Shown: positions 17,110-26,021, counted from the stretch's first letter. The stretch: 64,000 nucleotides of DNA from Actinomadura pelletieri DSM 43383 (GCF_003634705.1 NZ_RBWU01000005.1:372001-436000), one strand, 5' to 3'. Notes: generated from the sequence alone by a model not told the origin. Translations and numbers: made by a program.

Positions 17110-18147
17110 TCATGATGCGCCCGGTCTCGTGGTGCCACGAATGTCGCGCACCAGCCATGTCGCGCCCTTCTTCACCATGGCGATCTGGTAGGTCTGCTCC
17201 AGTTCGGCGGCGCCGCCCTGGGGAACCTGCCACACGACCGTGGCGGTGACGGTGCGCTCGCCGGGAGGTCCCTTCGGTGCCACGACCTCCTTGACCTGGA
17301 CGAAGGTCACGGTGTTGGCGAGGCCCGCGATGGCCGTTCCGGTGGAGAACCGGGACAGGGCCGCCTGGTTGCCGGTCGCGTACTCCTGGAAGAAGGTGCC
17401 GAGGAACGGCTGCAGTTCGCTCTCGAGCCCGCCGTCACGGGCCGGGGGGCCGCTCTGGGGAAGCTGGGCCTTGGTCGGCGGGGGCAGAAGGGCCGGTCGG
17501 GCGGACACGACCAGCGAGCCGTTCTTGTCCGCGTAGACGGGAACGGCGAGGCGGAGCCACCTGTCGGCGGTGCGGGCGAGCAGCGTCACGGTCGCGTTGT
17601 TGGCGTCGCGGGCGTCCACTCCGGCGACCTGGACGGACTGCACCTGCATCTGTCCCGCACCGTTCCAGCCGAACTGGGCGTCGGCGCCCTCGGGCAGGAA
17701 GGTCCGCAACTGGGTCTCGCGGGACGGTGCGTTCCGTTGGTCGTAGTTGAGATAGACGTTGGCGAACTGGAGCGCGAAGGCGCCCGCGGCGCTGCTGGGG
17801 AAGCCGGTGCCGCGCGCGGGTTTGGCGCCGGTGGACGTGTCGGCCGGTTCTTCCTCGGCGGTGAAGCGTTCGAACGGTGCCCGGATGCCGTTGACAAGGA
17901 TGACGATGATCAGGGCCCAGAGGACGGCGCGTCCGGCCCAGACCCACCAGCGCCCGCCGGAACCGCCCCAGCGACCGCCGCGCGGGCCGTCGCCGCCGCC
18001 CGCGCGCTCGCCGCCGCGGCGCCCCTGCGCGCCACCCGCGGGCAGGCCCCACGGATCGGCGGCCGGTGCGAACGCACGGCCGGGCTGTGCCGTGTCGTCG
18101 ACGACGGCGGTGTCACGGCCGCGTCCCACGGCCGACCTGCGAGCCAT
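17110..18147 (-). CDS. TcpC-like conjugative-transfer channel protein
   Basis: 345 aa. A cytoplasmic basic, Gly/Arg-rich N-terminus (~1-75) leads to one TM (WALIIVILVNGI, ~80-95). A large extracytoplasmic region follows that reads as two NTF2-like domains (FALQFANVYLNYDQR... and FFQEYATGNQAALSRF...). This is the topology of TcpC, the VirB8-like scaffold of Gram-positive type IV systems. Start: the ATG at 18147 has GGAGG 4 bases upstream. A longer reading from TTG at 18267 lacks a ribosome binding site. It is the first gene of the locus, so its promoter should lie in 18148-18789. Confidence 0.82.
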   Translation of the reverse strand: MARRSAVGRGRDTAVVDDTAQPGRAFAPAADPWGLPAGGAQGRRGGERAGGGDGPRGGRWGGSGGRWWVWAGRAVLWALIIVILVNGIRAPFERFTAEEEPADTSTGAKPARGTGFPSSAAGAFALQFANVYLNYDQRNAPSRETQLRTFLPEGADAQFGWNGAGQMQVQSVQVAGVDARDANNATVTLLARTADRWLRLAVPVYADKNGSLVVSARPALLPPPTKAQLPQSGPPARDGGLESELQPFLGTFFQEYATGNQAALSRFSTGTAIAGLANTVTFVQVKEVVAPKGPPGERTVTATVVWQVPQGGAAELEQTYQIAMVKKGATWLVRDIRGTTRPGAS

Positions 18148-18789
18148 CCTGCCTCCGCTCGCGCCTCGCCCCCGGTCGGCGCGGTCCTGTGTGCCTGGTC
18201 TTGTGGGCTGGTCCCGTGTGGCTGGGCGTGTTGCCCGAGTGGCCTTTCTGAACCCACCCCGGGCCAAGGGTAACCACGGGCGTCAATTGTTCCAGCGCAT
18301 CCCGGCGAAGCACAGCCCCGGCACGCGGTTGTGGATAATGCAATCCACCTCAGCAGGAACAGGGAAGATTGCCAAACGGTGACGTTCCCCTATCTAAGGC
18401 TCCGAACAGCGCGCGGAGCCCGGTTCCGGACAAGCGCCGCGACCTGGGAGGTGCTTGGTGACGAAGTGACGTCATCGGCCGCAATCTGTTCCCGAAAGAA
18501 TCCGGCAAAGTATCGGATTTGAGACATCTGCTGACAGAACTCCCAGCTCAGGGGCATCGCAGGCCCCTTCGACCCCTCTGTTGCCAATCTCACACGGGTC
18601 ATGTCCCTGTTCACAAGCAGCCCGCCGGACGACCGGACCATGGGACCGGCGGCGAGGTCGTCGAACGAGGCGCATGGGAAGCCGAGCCACAGGCCACCAT
18701 GGACACCTGACGACACCACCTCTCCCCCTTCCGCGATACGATACGCTCCTCGTAGCGTATTGCTAAGGCCGTCCAGTCGGGGAGTTCAC
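18148..18789. other. Intergenic region between the type IV-like locus and the monooxygenase gene
   Basis: ~640 bases, divergent, and less GC-rich than its surroundings. I see no credible gene. The short open frames on both strands lack ribosome binding sites and third-position GC bias. It must hold the promoter of the long minus-strand operon. It also contains a perfect TGACGTCA palindrome at 18467-18474 and the inverted repeat described at 18741-18760. No tRNA, integrase attachment site or insertion sequence was recognised. Confidence 0.6.
18741..18760. promoter_or_regulatory. Candidate TetR-type operator before the FAD monooxygenase
   Basis: Perfect inverted repeat atacgct-N6-agcgtat (18741-18747 with 18754-18760). 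It is preceded by a half-repeat gatacg and lies 30-50 bases before the GTG start. Spacing and size fit a TetR-family dimer site. A TetR gene lies just beyond the monooxygenase. Binding is inferred. Confidence 0.5.
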
Positions 18790-19989
18790 GTGAAAACACA
18801 GACCACCCGCTGCGTCGTCGTCGGGGGCGGTCCCGCCGGGATGGTGGCGGGTCTGCTGCTCGCCCGGCAGGGTGTGGACGTCGTCGTCCTCGAGAAGCAT
18901 CCGGACTTCCTGCGCGACTTCCGGGGGGACACCGTGCATCCCTCGACCCTCCAGATCATCGACGAACTCGGCTGGCTCGATGAGTTCCTGCGCATCCGAC
19001 ACACCAAGGTCAGCGCCATTACGCTGCAGACGCCCGCCGGGCCCACCACGTTCGCCGACTTCTCGAAATTGCGTGGTCGTCATCCCTACATCGCCTTCAT
19101 GCCTCAGTGGGACGTCCTCGACTTCCTGGCGTCGAAGGCGCGGCGGTGGCCCTCATTCCACCTGGTCAGGAACGCCGAGGCCATCGACGTCATTCGGGAG
19201 GGCGACCAGGTCCGCGGTGTGCGCGCCGAGACCCCCGACGGCCCTCTGGAGGTGCGTGGCGAACTGGTCATCGCCGCCGACGGACGGCACTCGGCGATGC
19301 GGCAAGCCGTCTCGCTGCCCGTGTCCGTGAGCGCCGCGCCCATGGACGTGCTGTGGTTCCGGCTGGACCGCGAGCCCGGCGAGACCTTGAACTTCCTGAA
19401 CACCGGCTCCGGCTTCATCCTCATCACGATCGACCGCGGCGACTACTGGCAGATGGCCTATGTCATTCCGCAGGGCGGGTTCGACGCAGTGCGCGCCGAG
19501 GGCATCGGCAGGCTCAAGGAGGACGTCAGGTCGGTGCACGAGGCCTTCGGGGAACGACTGGACAGGGCGATCACCGGCTGGGACGACGTCAGCCCGCTGA
19601 CCGTGCGGGTCGACCGGCTGCGGACCTGGCACCGGCCTGGGCTGCTGTGCATCGGGGACGCCGCGCACGCCATGTCCCCGGCCGGTGGTGTTGGTATCAA
19701 CCTGGCGGTGCAGGACGCGGTCGCGGCCGCTCGCATGCTCGGACCCGTACTGCGCAGCGGACGGACTCCGTCTCCACGCGAGTTGTCGCGTGTGCAGCGC
19801 CGACGTGAGTTGCCGGTACGCGCCGTACAGGCGGCACAGGTGCACATCCTGGCCGATCTGTACCCGAAGGACCGCCGGTCGACGGTGGAATGCCCGCTCG
19901 CCACGCGGCTGGTGCGCCGTTTCCCCTTCCTGAACCGTTGGACCGCCCAGTTCATCGGCGTGGGACTGCGTCCGGAACAAGTGCGCTGA
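18790..19989 (+). CDS. FAD-dependent monooxygenase (group A flavoprotein hydroxylase family)
   Basis: 399 aa. Rossmann motif VVGGGPAGMVAG is at residues ~9-20, with the acidic strand end VVVLEKH. The DG motif is LVIAADGRHS (~160) and the GD motif is LLCIGDAAHAMSP (~285), giving the full set for NAD(P)H/FAD aromatic hydroxylases (PHBH fold). Such enzymes hydroxylate phenolic or polyketide substrates, or inactivate antibiotics such as tetracyclines and rifamycins. The substrate cannot be read here. GTG start at 18790 with GGGAG 6 bases upstream. It is isolated from biosynthetic genes, preceded by a palindrome, and convergent with a TetR gene that may regulate it. Confidence 0.9.
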   Translation: MKTQTTRCVVVGGGPAGMVAGLLLARQGVDVVVLEKHPDFLRDFRGDTVHPSTLQIIDELGWLDEFLRIRHTKVSAITLQTPAGPTTFADFSKLRGRHPYIAFMPQWDVLDFLASKARRWPSFHLVRNAEAIDVIREGDQVRGVRAETPDGPLEVRGELVIAADGRHSAMRQAVSLPVSVSAAPMDVLWFRLDREPGETLNFLNTGSGFILITIDRGDYWQMAYVIPQGGFDAVRAEGIGRLKEDVRSVHEAFGERLDRAITGWDDVSPLTVRVDRLRTWHRPGLLCIGDAAHAMSPAGGVGINLAVQDAVAAARMLGPVLRSGRTPSPRELSRVQRRRELPVRAVQAAQVHILADLYPKDRRSTVECPLATRLVRRFPFLNRWTAQFIGVGLRPEQVR

Positions 19990-20058
19990 AGCGAAGACCA
20001 AGGCTCCCGCTCCCGCTTACGGCACGAAGCCGACGTCGAGCGCGTCCGCCGATCGCGT

Positions 20059-20646
20059 TCAGGTTCGGATCGCGGGCCAGATCGTGTCGAGGACGGCGTC
20101 CGCCCAGTCCGCGGGGGCGCTGCCGTACAGGGCGGACCGAGCGATGAACGAACCCGCCATCATGCTCACCACCGTCTCGTAGTCGGCGTCGGAGCGCAGC
20201 TCACCGTTCGCGACGCCGTCCCGCAACGTCTCCATGACGACATCGAGGCGCGGGCGCAGAATACTTTCGCGGAAGGCACGGGTGAATTCCGGGTCCTCGT
20301 CGCCGGACAGCATCGCGGCCAGGGAACGCAGGCCCACGACCTCTTCAAGGTTATGCCTGAACTGTTCCAGCAAATAGGAGAGACGCTCACGTATCGGCAG
20401 CCCGGCCGGTGGCTCAGGAATGTCCTCAACGAATGACAGGGAGGCCCGCAGCAACTCGTAGCGATCCTTGTATCGCCGGTAGACGGTGGTCTTGGCGGAC
20501 CCAGAATGCTGGGAGACCGCCTCCACCGTCACGCCCTGCGGCCCCCGATCCCGCAGCAAAGTGAGAGCAGATCGCATGATTTCCCGGGAAACCTCTGCGC
20601 TGCGCGGTCGGCCCGGCGTCGACCGGACGATTGCGTTCTGAGCCAT
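20059..20646 (-). CDS. TetR/AcrR-family transcriptional regulator
   Basis: 195 aa. N-terminal helix-turn-helix (~17-63): MRSALTLLRDRGPQGVTVEAV then SAKTTVYRRYKDR, the typical TetR recognition helix. The ligand-binding half resembles TetR_C domains with a Trp/Pro-rich end (WADAVLDTIWPAI). ATG start at 20646. It converges on the FAD monooxygenase with a 69-base gap, so the pair is probably a drug- or metabolite-responsive unit in which this protein represses the enzyme through the repeat at 18741-18760. That link is inference. Confidence 0.9.
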   Translation of the reverse strand: MAQNAIVRSTPGRPRSAEVSREIMRSALTLLRDRGPQGVTVEAVSQHSGSAKTTVYRRYKDRYELLRASLSFVEDIPEPPAGLPIRERLSYLLEQFRHNLEEVVGLRSLAAMLSGDEDPEFTRAFRESILRPRLDVVMETLRDGVANGELRSDADYETVVSMMAGSFIARSALYGSAPADWADAVLDTIWPAIRT

Positions 20647-20808
20647 TGCGGCTCAGTGTATCGCCATTCGCACGGCGGACCACGCTTTCGGTTAGCGCCC
20701 GCACCAGTTCACGGAAGCACCCACCGCAAATAGAACCCACGACACCTCAGCATGACCGCGTTCCCGTCGGGCGCGGTGGATCAAGAGAGGTGGCGCCGCG
20801 GTCATCCG

Positions 20809-21900
20809 TCACACGTTGAAGCGGAACTCCACGACGTCGCCGTCCTGCATGACGTACTCCTTGCCCTCCATGCGGACCTTGCCCGCGGTGCGCGCGGCGG
20901 CCATGGAGCCCGCGGCGGTGAGGTCGTCGAACGAGACGACCTCGGCCTTGATGAAGCCGCGCTGGAAGTCGGTGTGGATGACCCCGGCGGCCTCCGGCGC
21001 GGTGGCGCCCTTGCGGATCGTCCAGGCCCGCGCCTCCTTGGGGCCCGCCGTCAGGTACGTCTGGAGGCCGAGGGTGGCGAACCCGACCCGGACGAGCTGC
21101 GACAGGCCGGACTCCTCCTGCCCCATGCCCTGCAGCAGTTCGAGCGCCTCGTCGTCCGGCAGCTCGATCAGCTCCGCCTCGATCTTGGCGTCAAGGAAGA
21201 TCGCCTCCGCGGGGGCCACCAGGTCGCGCAGCCGCGCCCGCAGGTCCTCGTCGGTCAGCTCGCTCTCGTCCAGGTTGAAGACGTAGAGGAACGGCTTGGC
21301 GGTGAGCAGGTGCAGTTCGCGCAGGAGCGTCAGGTCGATTCCGGCGGCGGACGCGCCCGCGAACAGCGTGACGCCGTCGTCCAGGAGCTTCTGCGCGGCG
21401 TTGACCGCGTCGACGACCGCGAGCTTGTCCTTGTCCTTCTTGGTGCGCGCCTCCTTGTCGAGACGCGGCAGCGCCTTCTCGATCGTCTGGAGGTCGGCGA
21501 GGATCAGCTCGGTGTTGATCGTCTCGATATCGCGGGACGGGACGACGTCACCGTCCACATGGGTGACGTCCGGGTCGTCGAACACGCGGATGACCTGGCA
21601 GATCGCGTTGGTCTCCCGGATGTTGGCGAGGAACTTGTTGCCCAGGCCCTGCCCCTCGGAGGCACCCTTGACGATGCCCGCGATGTCCACGAACTCCATC
21701 GTCGCCGGGATGATCTTCTGCGAGCCGAACAGCTCCGCCAGCACGCCCAGGCGCGGATCGGGCACCCCGACCACGCCGACGTTGGGCTCGATGGTCGCGA
21801 ACGGGTAGTTGGCCGCCAGCGCCTCGTTCTTGGTCAGCGCGTTGAACAGGGTGGACTTGCCGACGTTGGGCAGCCCGACGATTCCGATGGAGAGGCTCAC
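20809..21900 (-). CDS. ychF: YchF/OLA1 redox-regulated P-loop ATPase
   Basis: 363 aa, the family norm. Walker A GLPNVGKSTLF lies at residues ~8-18, DIAGIVKGASEGQGLGNKFL is the G3 block typical of YchF, and NLDES replaces the GTPase NKxD motif. That replacement is why YchF prefers ATP. A coiled-coil insertion and a C-terminal TGS domain complete it. It binds the ribosome and responds to oxidative stress. GTG start at 21900 (MSLSIGIVG). The open frame continues upstream but the family alignment begins here. It is divergent from rmuC. The ychF-DUF6542-ispH-xseAB order matches that in mycobacteria. Confidence 0.97.
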   Translation of the reverse strand: MSLSIGIVGLPNVGKSTLFNALTKNEALAANYPFATIEPNVGVVGVPDPRLGVLAELFGSQKIIPATMEFVDIAGIVKGASEGQGLGNKFLANIRETNAICQVIRVFDDPDVTHVDGDVVPSRDIETINTELILADLQTIEKALPRLDKEARTKKDKDKLAVVDAVNAAQKLLDDGVTLFAGASAAGIDLTLLRELHLLTAKPFLYVFNLDESELTDEDLRARLRDLVAPAEAIFLDAKIEAELIELPDDEALELLQGMGQEESGLSQLVRVGFATLGLQTYLTAGPKEARAWTIRKGATAPEAAGVIHTDFQRGFIKAEVVSFDDLTAAGSMAAARTAGKVRMEGKEYVMQDGDVVEFRFNV

Positions 21901-22044
21901 GGGCGTCAAGTTTATGGGCGACGCAGGACCCGTTGGGCTGTCCGGATCTCCCGGTGAGTCATGGGCCGGGCCGAATGTCCGGGGACGCAGGGCCTCCCGG
22001 CGCGTCGCGGTCGTCGTTCGCGGCCGCGCTGTCACGATGAAGGG

Positions 22045-23400
22045 ATGGACCTCGCGCTGTTCACCGGCCTCGTCGTCGGCGCCGTGTTCGGCGTCGTCGC
22101 CGGGTACGCGCTCGCGACCGGTCGGCAGGGCACCCTGATCGCGCGGGCGAGGGCGGCCGAGGAGAAGCTCGCCTACGCCGAGGAGCGGATGGCCGAGCAT
22201 TTCGAGAACCTGTCGGCGAAGGCGCTGGACGCCAGCAACCAGCGGTTCCTGGAACTGGCGGACGCGCGGCTGAAGGCCGCGGGCGTCGAGGCGGCCGGTG
22301 AGCTGCGGCGGCGGGAGCAGGCCGTGGAGCATCTCGTCGCGCCGTTGAAGGAGACCCTCGCCAAGGTGGAGGAGCAGCTCCGCGAGGTCGAGACGGGACG
22401 CCGCGAATCACACGCGATGCTGGCCAAACAGGTCGATTTCGTCCGGCAGAGTTCCGACCAGCTGCGCCGCGAGACACAGTCGCTCGTCCGGGCCCTGCAA
22501 CGGCCGGAGGCCCGCGGACGCTGGGGCGAACTGCAACTCCGCCGCGTCGTGGAACTCGCCGGGATGACGCACCACTGCGACTTCGACGAGCAGGCCGACT
22601 CCGTCACCGTCGACGGGAGGGTGCGGCCCGACATGGTGGTACGGCTGGTGGGCGGCAAGAGCATCGTCGTCGACTCCAAGGTCTCGCTGGCCGCGTACCT
22701 GCAGGCCGCCGAGAGCGGCGATCCGGTGCGACTGGACGCGCACGCCCGGCATCTGCGCGACCATGTCGACCGGCTGGCGGCGAAGTCGTACTGGCAGGCG
22801 TTCAGCCCCGCTCCGGAGTTCGTCGTCCTGTTCATCCCGGGTGAGGCGTTCCTCGCGCCCGCGCTCGACCGCGACCCGGGCCTGCTGGAGTACGCGATGC
22901 GCCGCCGCGTGCACATCGCCACACCGACGACGCTCATCTCGATGCTGCGGACGGCGTCCTACGCCTGGCAGCAGGCCGCGCTGTCACGGAACGCGCGCGC
23001 GGTCTTCGATCTCGGCAAGGAACTGTACGAGCGCCTGGGAACGATGGGCCGCCATGTGGACGATCTGGGCCGTGCGCTGACCGGCGCCATCAAGTCCTAC
23101 AACCGGACGGTCGGCACGCTCGAAACCCGCGTGCTGGTCAGCGCGCGCAAGTTGAACGAACTCGGCGTGGTCGACGAAGGCCTGGACGGGCCGGGCCCCG
23201 TGGAGGAGAGCCCCCGCGCGCTCTCCGCCGCCGAACTGACCGCCCACGACGAACCGTTCTCCGCCCCTCCGGACGACCGACTCCCCGACGACGTCTCCGG
23301 CGGCGAGGAACGTCCTCGGCCGCGCTCGGGAGCCGAGGCGATAGGTTTCGGCGGACGGCCCATCCCTGAGCAGAACGACCGGCGGAAGGGGTGGCGATGA
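22045..23400 (+). CDS. rmuC: DNA recombination protein RmuC homologue
   Basis: 451 aa. One N-terminal TM (FTGLVVGAVFGVVAGYALA, ~6-24) is followed by a coiled coil (~33-150). The RmuC core contains RGRWGELQLRRVVELAGM and SIVVDSKVSLAAYL, which resembles a restriction-endonuclease-like fold with D and K active-site residues. RmuC limits inversion or recombination at short inverted repeats. The C-terminal ~70 residues are acidic and variable. ATG at 22045. Its stop overlaps the next start (ATGA), so it is coupled to the DUF6542 gene. Confidence 0.93.
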   Translation: MDLALFTGLVVGAVFGVVAGYALATGRQGTLIARARAAEEKLAYAEERMAEHFENLSAKALDASNQRFLELADARLKAAGVEAAGELRRREQAVEHLVAPLKETLAKVEEQLREVETGRRESHAMLAKQVDFVRQSSDQLRRETQSLVRALQRPEARGRWGELQLRRVVELAGMTHHCDFDEQADSVTVDGRVRPDMVVRLVGGKSIVVDSKVSLAAYLQAAESGDPVRLDAHARHLRDHVDRLAAKSYWQAFSPAPEFVVLFIPGEAFLAPALDRDPGLLEYAMRRRVHIATPTTLISMLRTASYAWQQAALSRNARAVFDLGKELYERLGTMGRHVDDLGRALTGAIKSYNRTVGTLETRVLVSARKLNELGVVDEGLDGPGPVEESPRALSAAELTAHDEPFSAPPDDRLPDDVSGGEERPRPRSGAEAIGFGGRPIPEQNDRRKGWR

Positions 23401-24044
23401 GTTCCACGACGAGTTCTTCGAAGAGTCCTTCGACGGTACGCGACACGCCGGGCGGCGCGTCGTCGGCGCCAGGGGGTCAGGTGGCACGTGAACGCGGCGC
23501 CTCCGCGCGGGCGCGGGCGGCGGCCTCCACGAGCGGCGCGACCAGCCTCACCGGGCGCGGCGGCATCGTCGTCATGTTCGGCGCCGGGGTGGTGTGCGGG
23601 CTGCTGTCGCGCTGGTTCGGGGTGCCGCTGCTCGCCGGTGCGGGCTTCGCGATCGGCTGCGCGCTCGCCGCGTTCGCGACGCGTCCCGCCGACCTGCTCA
23701 CGCTCGTCGTGAGCCCGCCCGTGGTGTTCTTCGGCGCCACGTTCACGGTCGTCCTCGTCACGACGCTCGGCCACGGTTCGCTGCTGCGCGGCCTCACCGT
23801 GGGCGTGCTCACCGCGTTGGCGTCCGCCGCGCCGTGGCTGTTCTTCGGCACGGCGCTGGTCGTGGCCATCTGCCTGGCCCGCGGGCTGAGGACGAACATC
23901 CGGGAACTACGGGACAAGCTCGCCGGGGTTCGCCTCTTCGAGAAGGAGGAGAACGAGAACCCCGTCCGGTGGGACGAGGCGCCCGCCAAGTCGGCCACCG
24001 GATCCCACGCCCGGACGCGGCGCCGCTCCCACCAGAACGACTGA
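23397..24044 (+). CDS. DUF6542-type small polytopic membrane protein
   Basis: 215 aa. A disordered Ser/Ala-rich N-terminus (~1-55) precedes four or more membrane segments (~58-160): GIVVMFGAGVVCGLL, LAGAGFAIGCALAAF, VVFFGATFTVVLVTTLG, LTVGVLTALASAAPWLFFGTALVVAICLA. A cytoplasmic basic tail follows. It is the positional equivalent of the mycobacterial membrane protein between ychF and ispH. Function unknown. The ATG at 23397 overlaps the rmuC stop; an in-frame GTG two codons earlier is possible. It is convergent with ispH with a 4-base gap. Confidence 0.8.
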   Translation: MSSTTSSSKSPSTVRDTPGGASSAPGGQVARERGASARARAAASTSGATSLTGRGGIVVMFGAGVVCGLLSRWFGVPLLAGAGFAIGCALAAFATRPADLLTLVVSPPVVFFGATFTVVLVTTLGHGSLLRGLTVGVLTALASAAPWLFFGTALVVAICLARGLRTNIRELRDKLAGVRLFEKEENENPVRWDEAPAKSATGSHARTRRRSHQND

Positions 24045-24048
24045 GGGA

Positions 24049-25014
24049 TCAGACGGGCGTGATGCGCAGGTCCTTGCGGAGTTCCTTCGGGAGCGAGAAG
24101 CGCATGTGCTCCGAGACGGACTCGATCTCCTCCGCCTGACCGAAGCCGCGCTCGTACAGCCACGCCAGCACGTCCTGGACCAGTCCGTCCGGGACGGACG
24201 CGCCGCTGGTGACGCCGACGGTGGTGACGCCCTCCAGCCAGGCGGGGTCGATGTGCTCGGCGTAGTCGACGAGGTGGGCGTCGTCCGCGCCATGCTCCTT
24301 GGCGACCTCGACGAGCCGCACGGAGTTGGACGAGTTCGTCGAGCCGACCACGATGACGAGGTCGGACAGGGCCGCCATCTCCTTAACCGCGACCTGCCGG
24401 TTCTGCGTGGCGTAGCAGATGTCGTCGGACGGCGGGTCGGTCAGCTTGGGGAACCGTTCGCGCAGCTTCTCGACGGTGGCGACGGTCTCGTCGACCGACA
24501 GTGTCGTCTGCGACAGCCACGCGACCTTCTCCGGGTCGCGGACGGTGACGTTGACGACGTCGTCCGGGCCGTCCACCAGATGGATGTGGTCGGGCGCCTC
24601 ACCGGTGGTGCCGATGACCTCCTCGTGACCCTCGTGCCCGATCAGCAGGATGTCGTAGCCCTGCGCGGCGAACCGCACGGCCTCCTTGTGGACCTTGGTG
24701 ACCAGCGGGCAGGTCGCGTCGATGGTGCGCAGACCCAGGTTCTGCGCCTCCTCGTGCACGACGGGCGCGACACCGTGCGCGGAGAACACCACGATGGCGC
24801 CCTCGGGGACCTCCTCGGTCTCGTCCACGAAGATCGCGCCGCGTTCCTCCAGCGTCTTGACGACATGGACGTTGTGGACGATCTGTTTCCGGACATAGAT
24901 CGGCGCCCCGTACTTCTCCAGGGCGATCTCGACCGTCTGCACCGCACGGTCGACGCCCGCGCAGTAACCACGCGGCTTTGCGAGCAGGACACGGCGCTCG
25001 GTGTTGGCGGTCAT
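24049..25014 (-). CDS. ispH: 4-hydroxy-3-methylbut-2-enyl diphosphate reductase (IspH/LytB)
   Basis: 321 aa. This is the last enzyme of the MEP isoprenoid pathway: it reduces HMBPP to IPP and DMAPP using a 4Fe-4S cluster. The three cluster cysteines are visible in PRGYCAGVDRA (~18), DATCPLVTKVH (~105) and ICYATQNRQ (~203). The proton-relay Glu is in the EGVTTVG-type C-terminal region and the catalytic TxN motif is seen as YATQN. ATG at 25014. It is divergent from the 251-aa protein, with three small hairpins in the shared upstream region. Confidence 0.97.
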   Translation of the reverse strand: MTANTERRVLLAKPRGYCAGVDRAVQTVEIALEKYGAPIYVRKQIVHNVHVVKTLEERGAIFVDETEEVPEGAIVVFSAHGVAPVVHEEAQNLGLRTIDATCPLVTKVHKEAVRFAAQGYDILLIGHEGHEEVIGTTGEAPDHIHLVDGPDDVVNVTVRDPEKVAWLSQTTLSVDETVATVEKLRERFPKLTDPPSDDICYATQNRQVAVKEMAALSDLVIVVGSTNSSNSVRLVEVAKEHGADDAHLVDYAEHIDPAWLEGVTTVGVTSGASVPDGLVQDVLAWLYERGFGQAEEIESVSEHMRFSLPKELRKDLRITPV

Positions 25015-25054
25015 GCGTCTATCGTACGAGTTGACGGCACGGGGGCCGCACAGC

Positions 25055-25110
25055 GGCGGGAGACGCCCGCCTGACGGGGTGAGAGCCCGTCCCCGGTGGG
25101 GACGAACCCC
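25055..25110. other. Cluster of three short hairpins upstream of ispH
   Basis: Stems at 25055-25060/25066-25071, 25075-25078/25086-25089 and 25089-25094/25098-25103. An alternative pairing (25098-25101 with 25107-25110) would exclude the last. This is compact and regular enough to be a structured leader for the divergent 251-aa gene, or a hairpin near the ispH promoter. It matches no riboswitch class I know. Confidence 0.35.
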
Positions 25111-25265
25111 AGGTGGAACGCGCTGTGATCCTTCGCACGCCGATTTTGGACAGATTTCCATTAACTCGGGGTGACCATGATCGCACCCGTGGGGCAGAGT
25201 GACCAACGACGAGCGATGCCGCGTGACCGATCCGGTGTTCGATGCGGCAAGGAAGAGGAAAGACG

Positions 25266-26021
25266 ATGACGAAATCGCCGCGCCGCCTCAAACAACAGGT
25301 ACAGGACACGGTGGGCGAACAGGTCCGTGACCTTCCGTTGCACGCCGTCCGGCTGGCCATGTTCGGCGTCGGCCGGGCGTTGCTGCTCGGCGACCGGGTG
25401 ACCCGCGACTTCAAGGAGATCACCGAGGGCGGCGGCGTGAAGCCGGTCCTCGGACGCCTACGCGACGACGTCCAGGGCACGGCCGAGAAGGTCGTGGGAC
25501 GGGTCCTGGAACGCGTCCACGGCGAGGAGCCCGAACCCGCGCCCGAGCCGAAGTCCGCCCCCGAGCCGGGGCCCACGCAGCCGAAGCACGCGGGACGGCC
25601 GACCGGTGAGGAGATCTCCATCGGCAAGCCGGGCGGCGGGACGCGGCACACGCCGAAGCACGCCCGTCCCGGACCGCCGCCGAAGCCCGCGAAGCCCGGC
25701 GCACTCGGCAGGCGCCACGCCGAATCGACGGGCAAGACCGGGGACCGGCCGAAGGACGAGGCCCGCTCGAACGGCAAGGCGGAGTTCGAGCCGAGGCCGG
25801 AGAGCAAGCCCGCCGCGCCCGCCGAGGCCGAGCGCCTAGCGGAGAGCCTTCCGGTGCCCGACTACGACAACGCCACGCTGCCGCAACTGCGCGCGCGCCT
25901 GCGCGGCCTGTCCGTCGACCAGGTGAAGCTGCTGCGCGAGTACGAGCGCAAGCACGCCGCCCGCGAGGACGTCATCCGCATGTACGAGCGCCGCATCGCA
26001 AAGCTGAACGGCACTAGCTGA
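25266..26021 (+). CDS. Conserved actinobacterial hypothetical protein between ispH and xseA
   Basis: 251 aa. Residues ~1-85 are amphipathic helices (VRDLPLHAVRLAMFGVGRALLLG then DDVQGTAEKVVGRVLERV) that could lie on a membrane or lipid surface. Residues ~86-190 are a Pro/Lys/Glu linker. The last ~60 form a small helical domain (YDNATLPQLRARLRGLSVDQ, then LLREYERKHAAREDVIRMYERRIAKL) like the short SAP/Rho-N-type modules seen in such proteins. Mycobacteria carry a small protein at the same position. ATG at 25266 with GAGGAAAG upstream. Function not known. Confidence 0.75.
   Translation: MTKSPRRLKQQVQDTVGEQVRDLPLHAVRLAMFGVGRALLLGDRVTRDFKEITEGGGVKPVLGRLRDDVQGTAEKVVGRVLERVHGEEPEPAPEPKSAPEPGPTQPKHAGRPTGEEISIGKPGGGTRHTPKHARPGPPPKPAKPGALGRRHAESTGKTGDRPKDEARSNGKAEFEPRPESKPAAPAEAERLAESLPVPDYDNATLPQLRARLRGLSVDQVKLLREYERKHAAREDVIRMYERRIAKLNGTS

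Noticed and set aside
6315..18147. Integrated conjugative element with attachment sites
   Set aside because: No tRNA gene, integrase, relaxase or flanking direct repeat was seen at the borders; left as an orphan apparatus.
18390..18719. 109-codon minus-strand gene between the secretion locus and the monooxygenase
   Set aside because: No ribosome binding site, no coding-type third-position bias and no recognisable domain; overlaps the promoter region of the monooxygenase.
25070..25110. Group II intron or rRNA-like fragment (ggggtgagagcccg)
   Set aside because: Resemblance is limited to one hairpin; no intron domain V, reverse transcriptase or rRNA sequence nearby.
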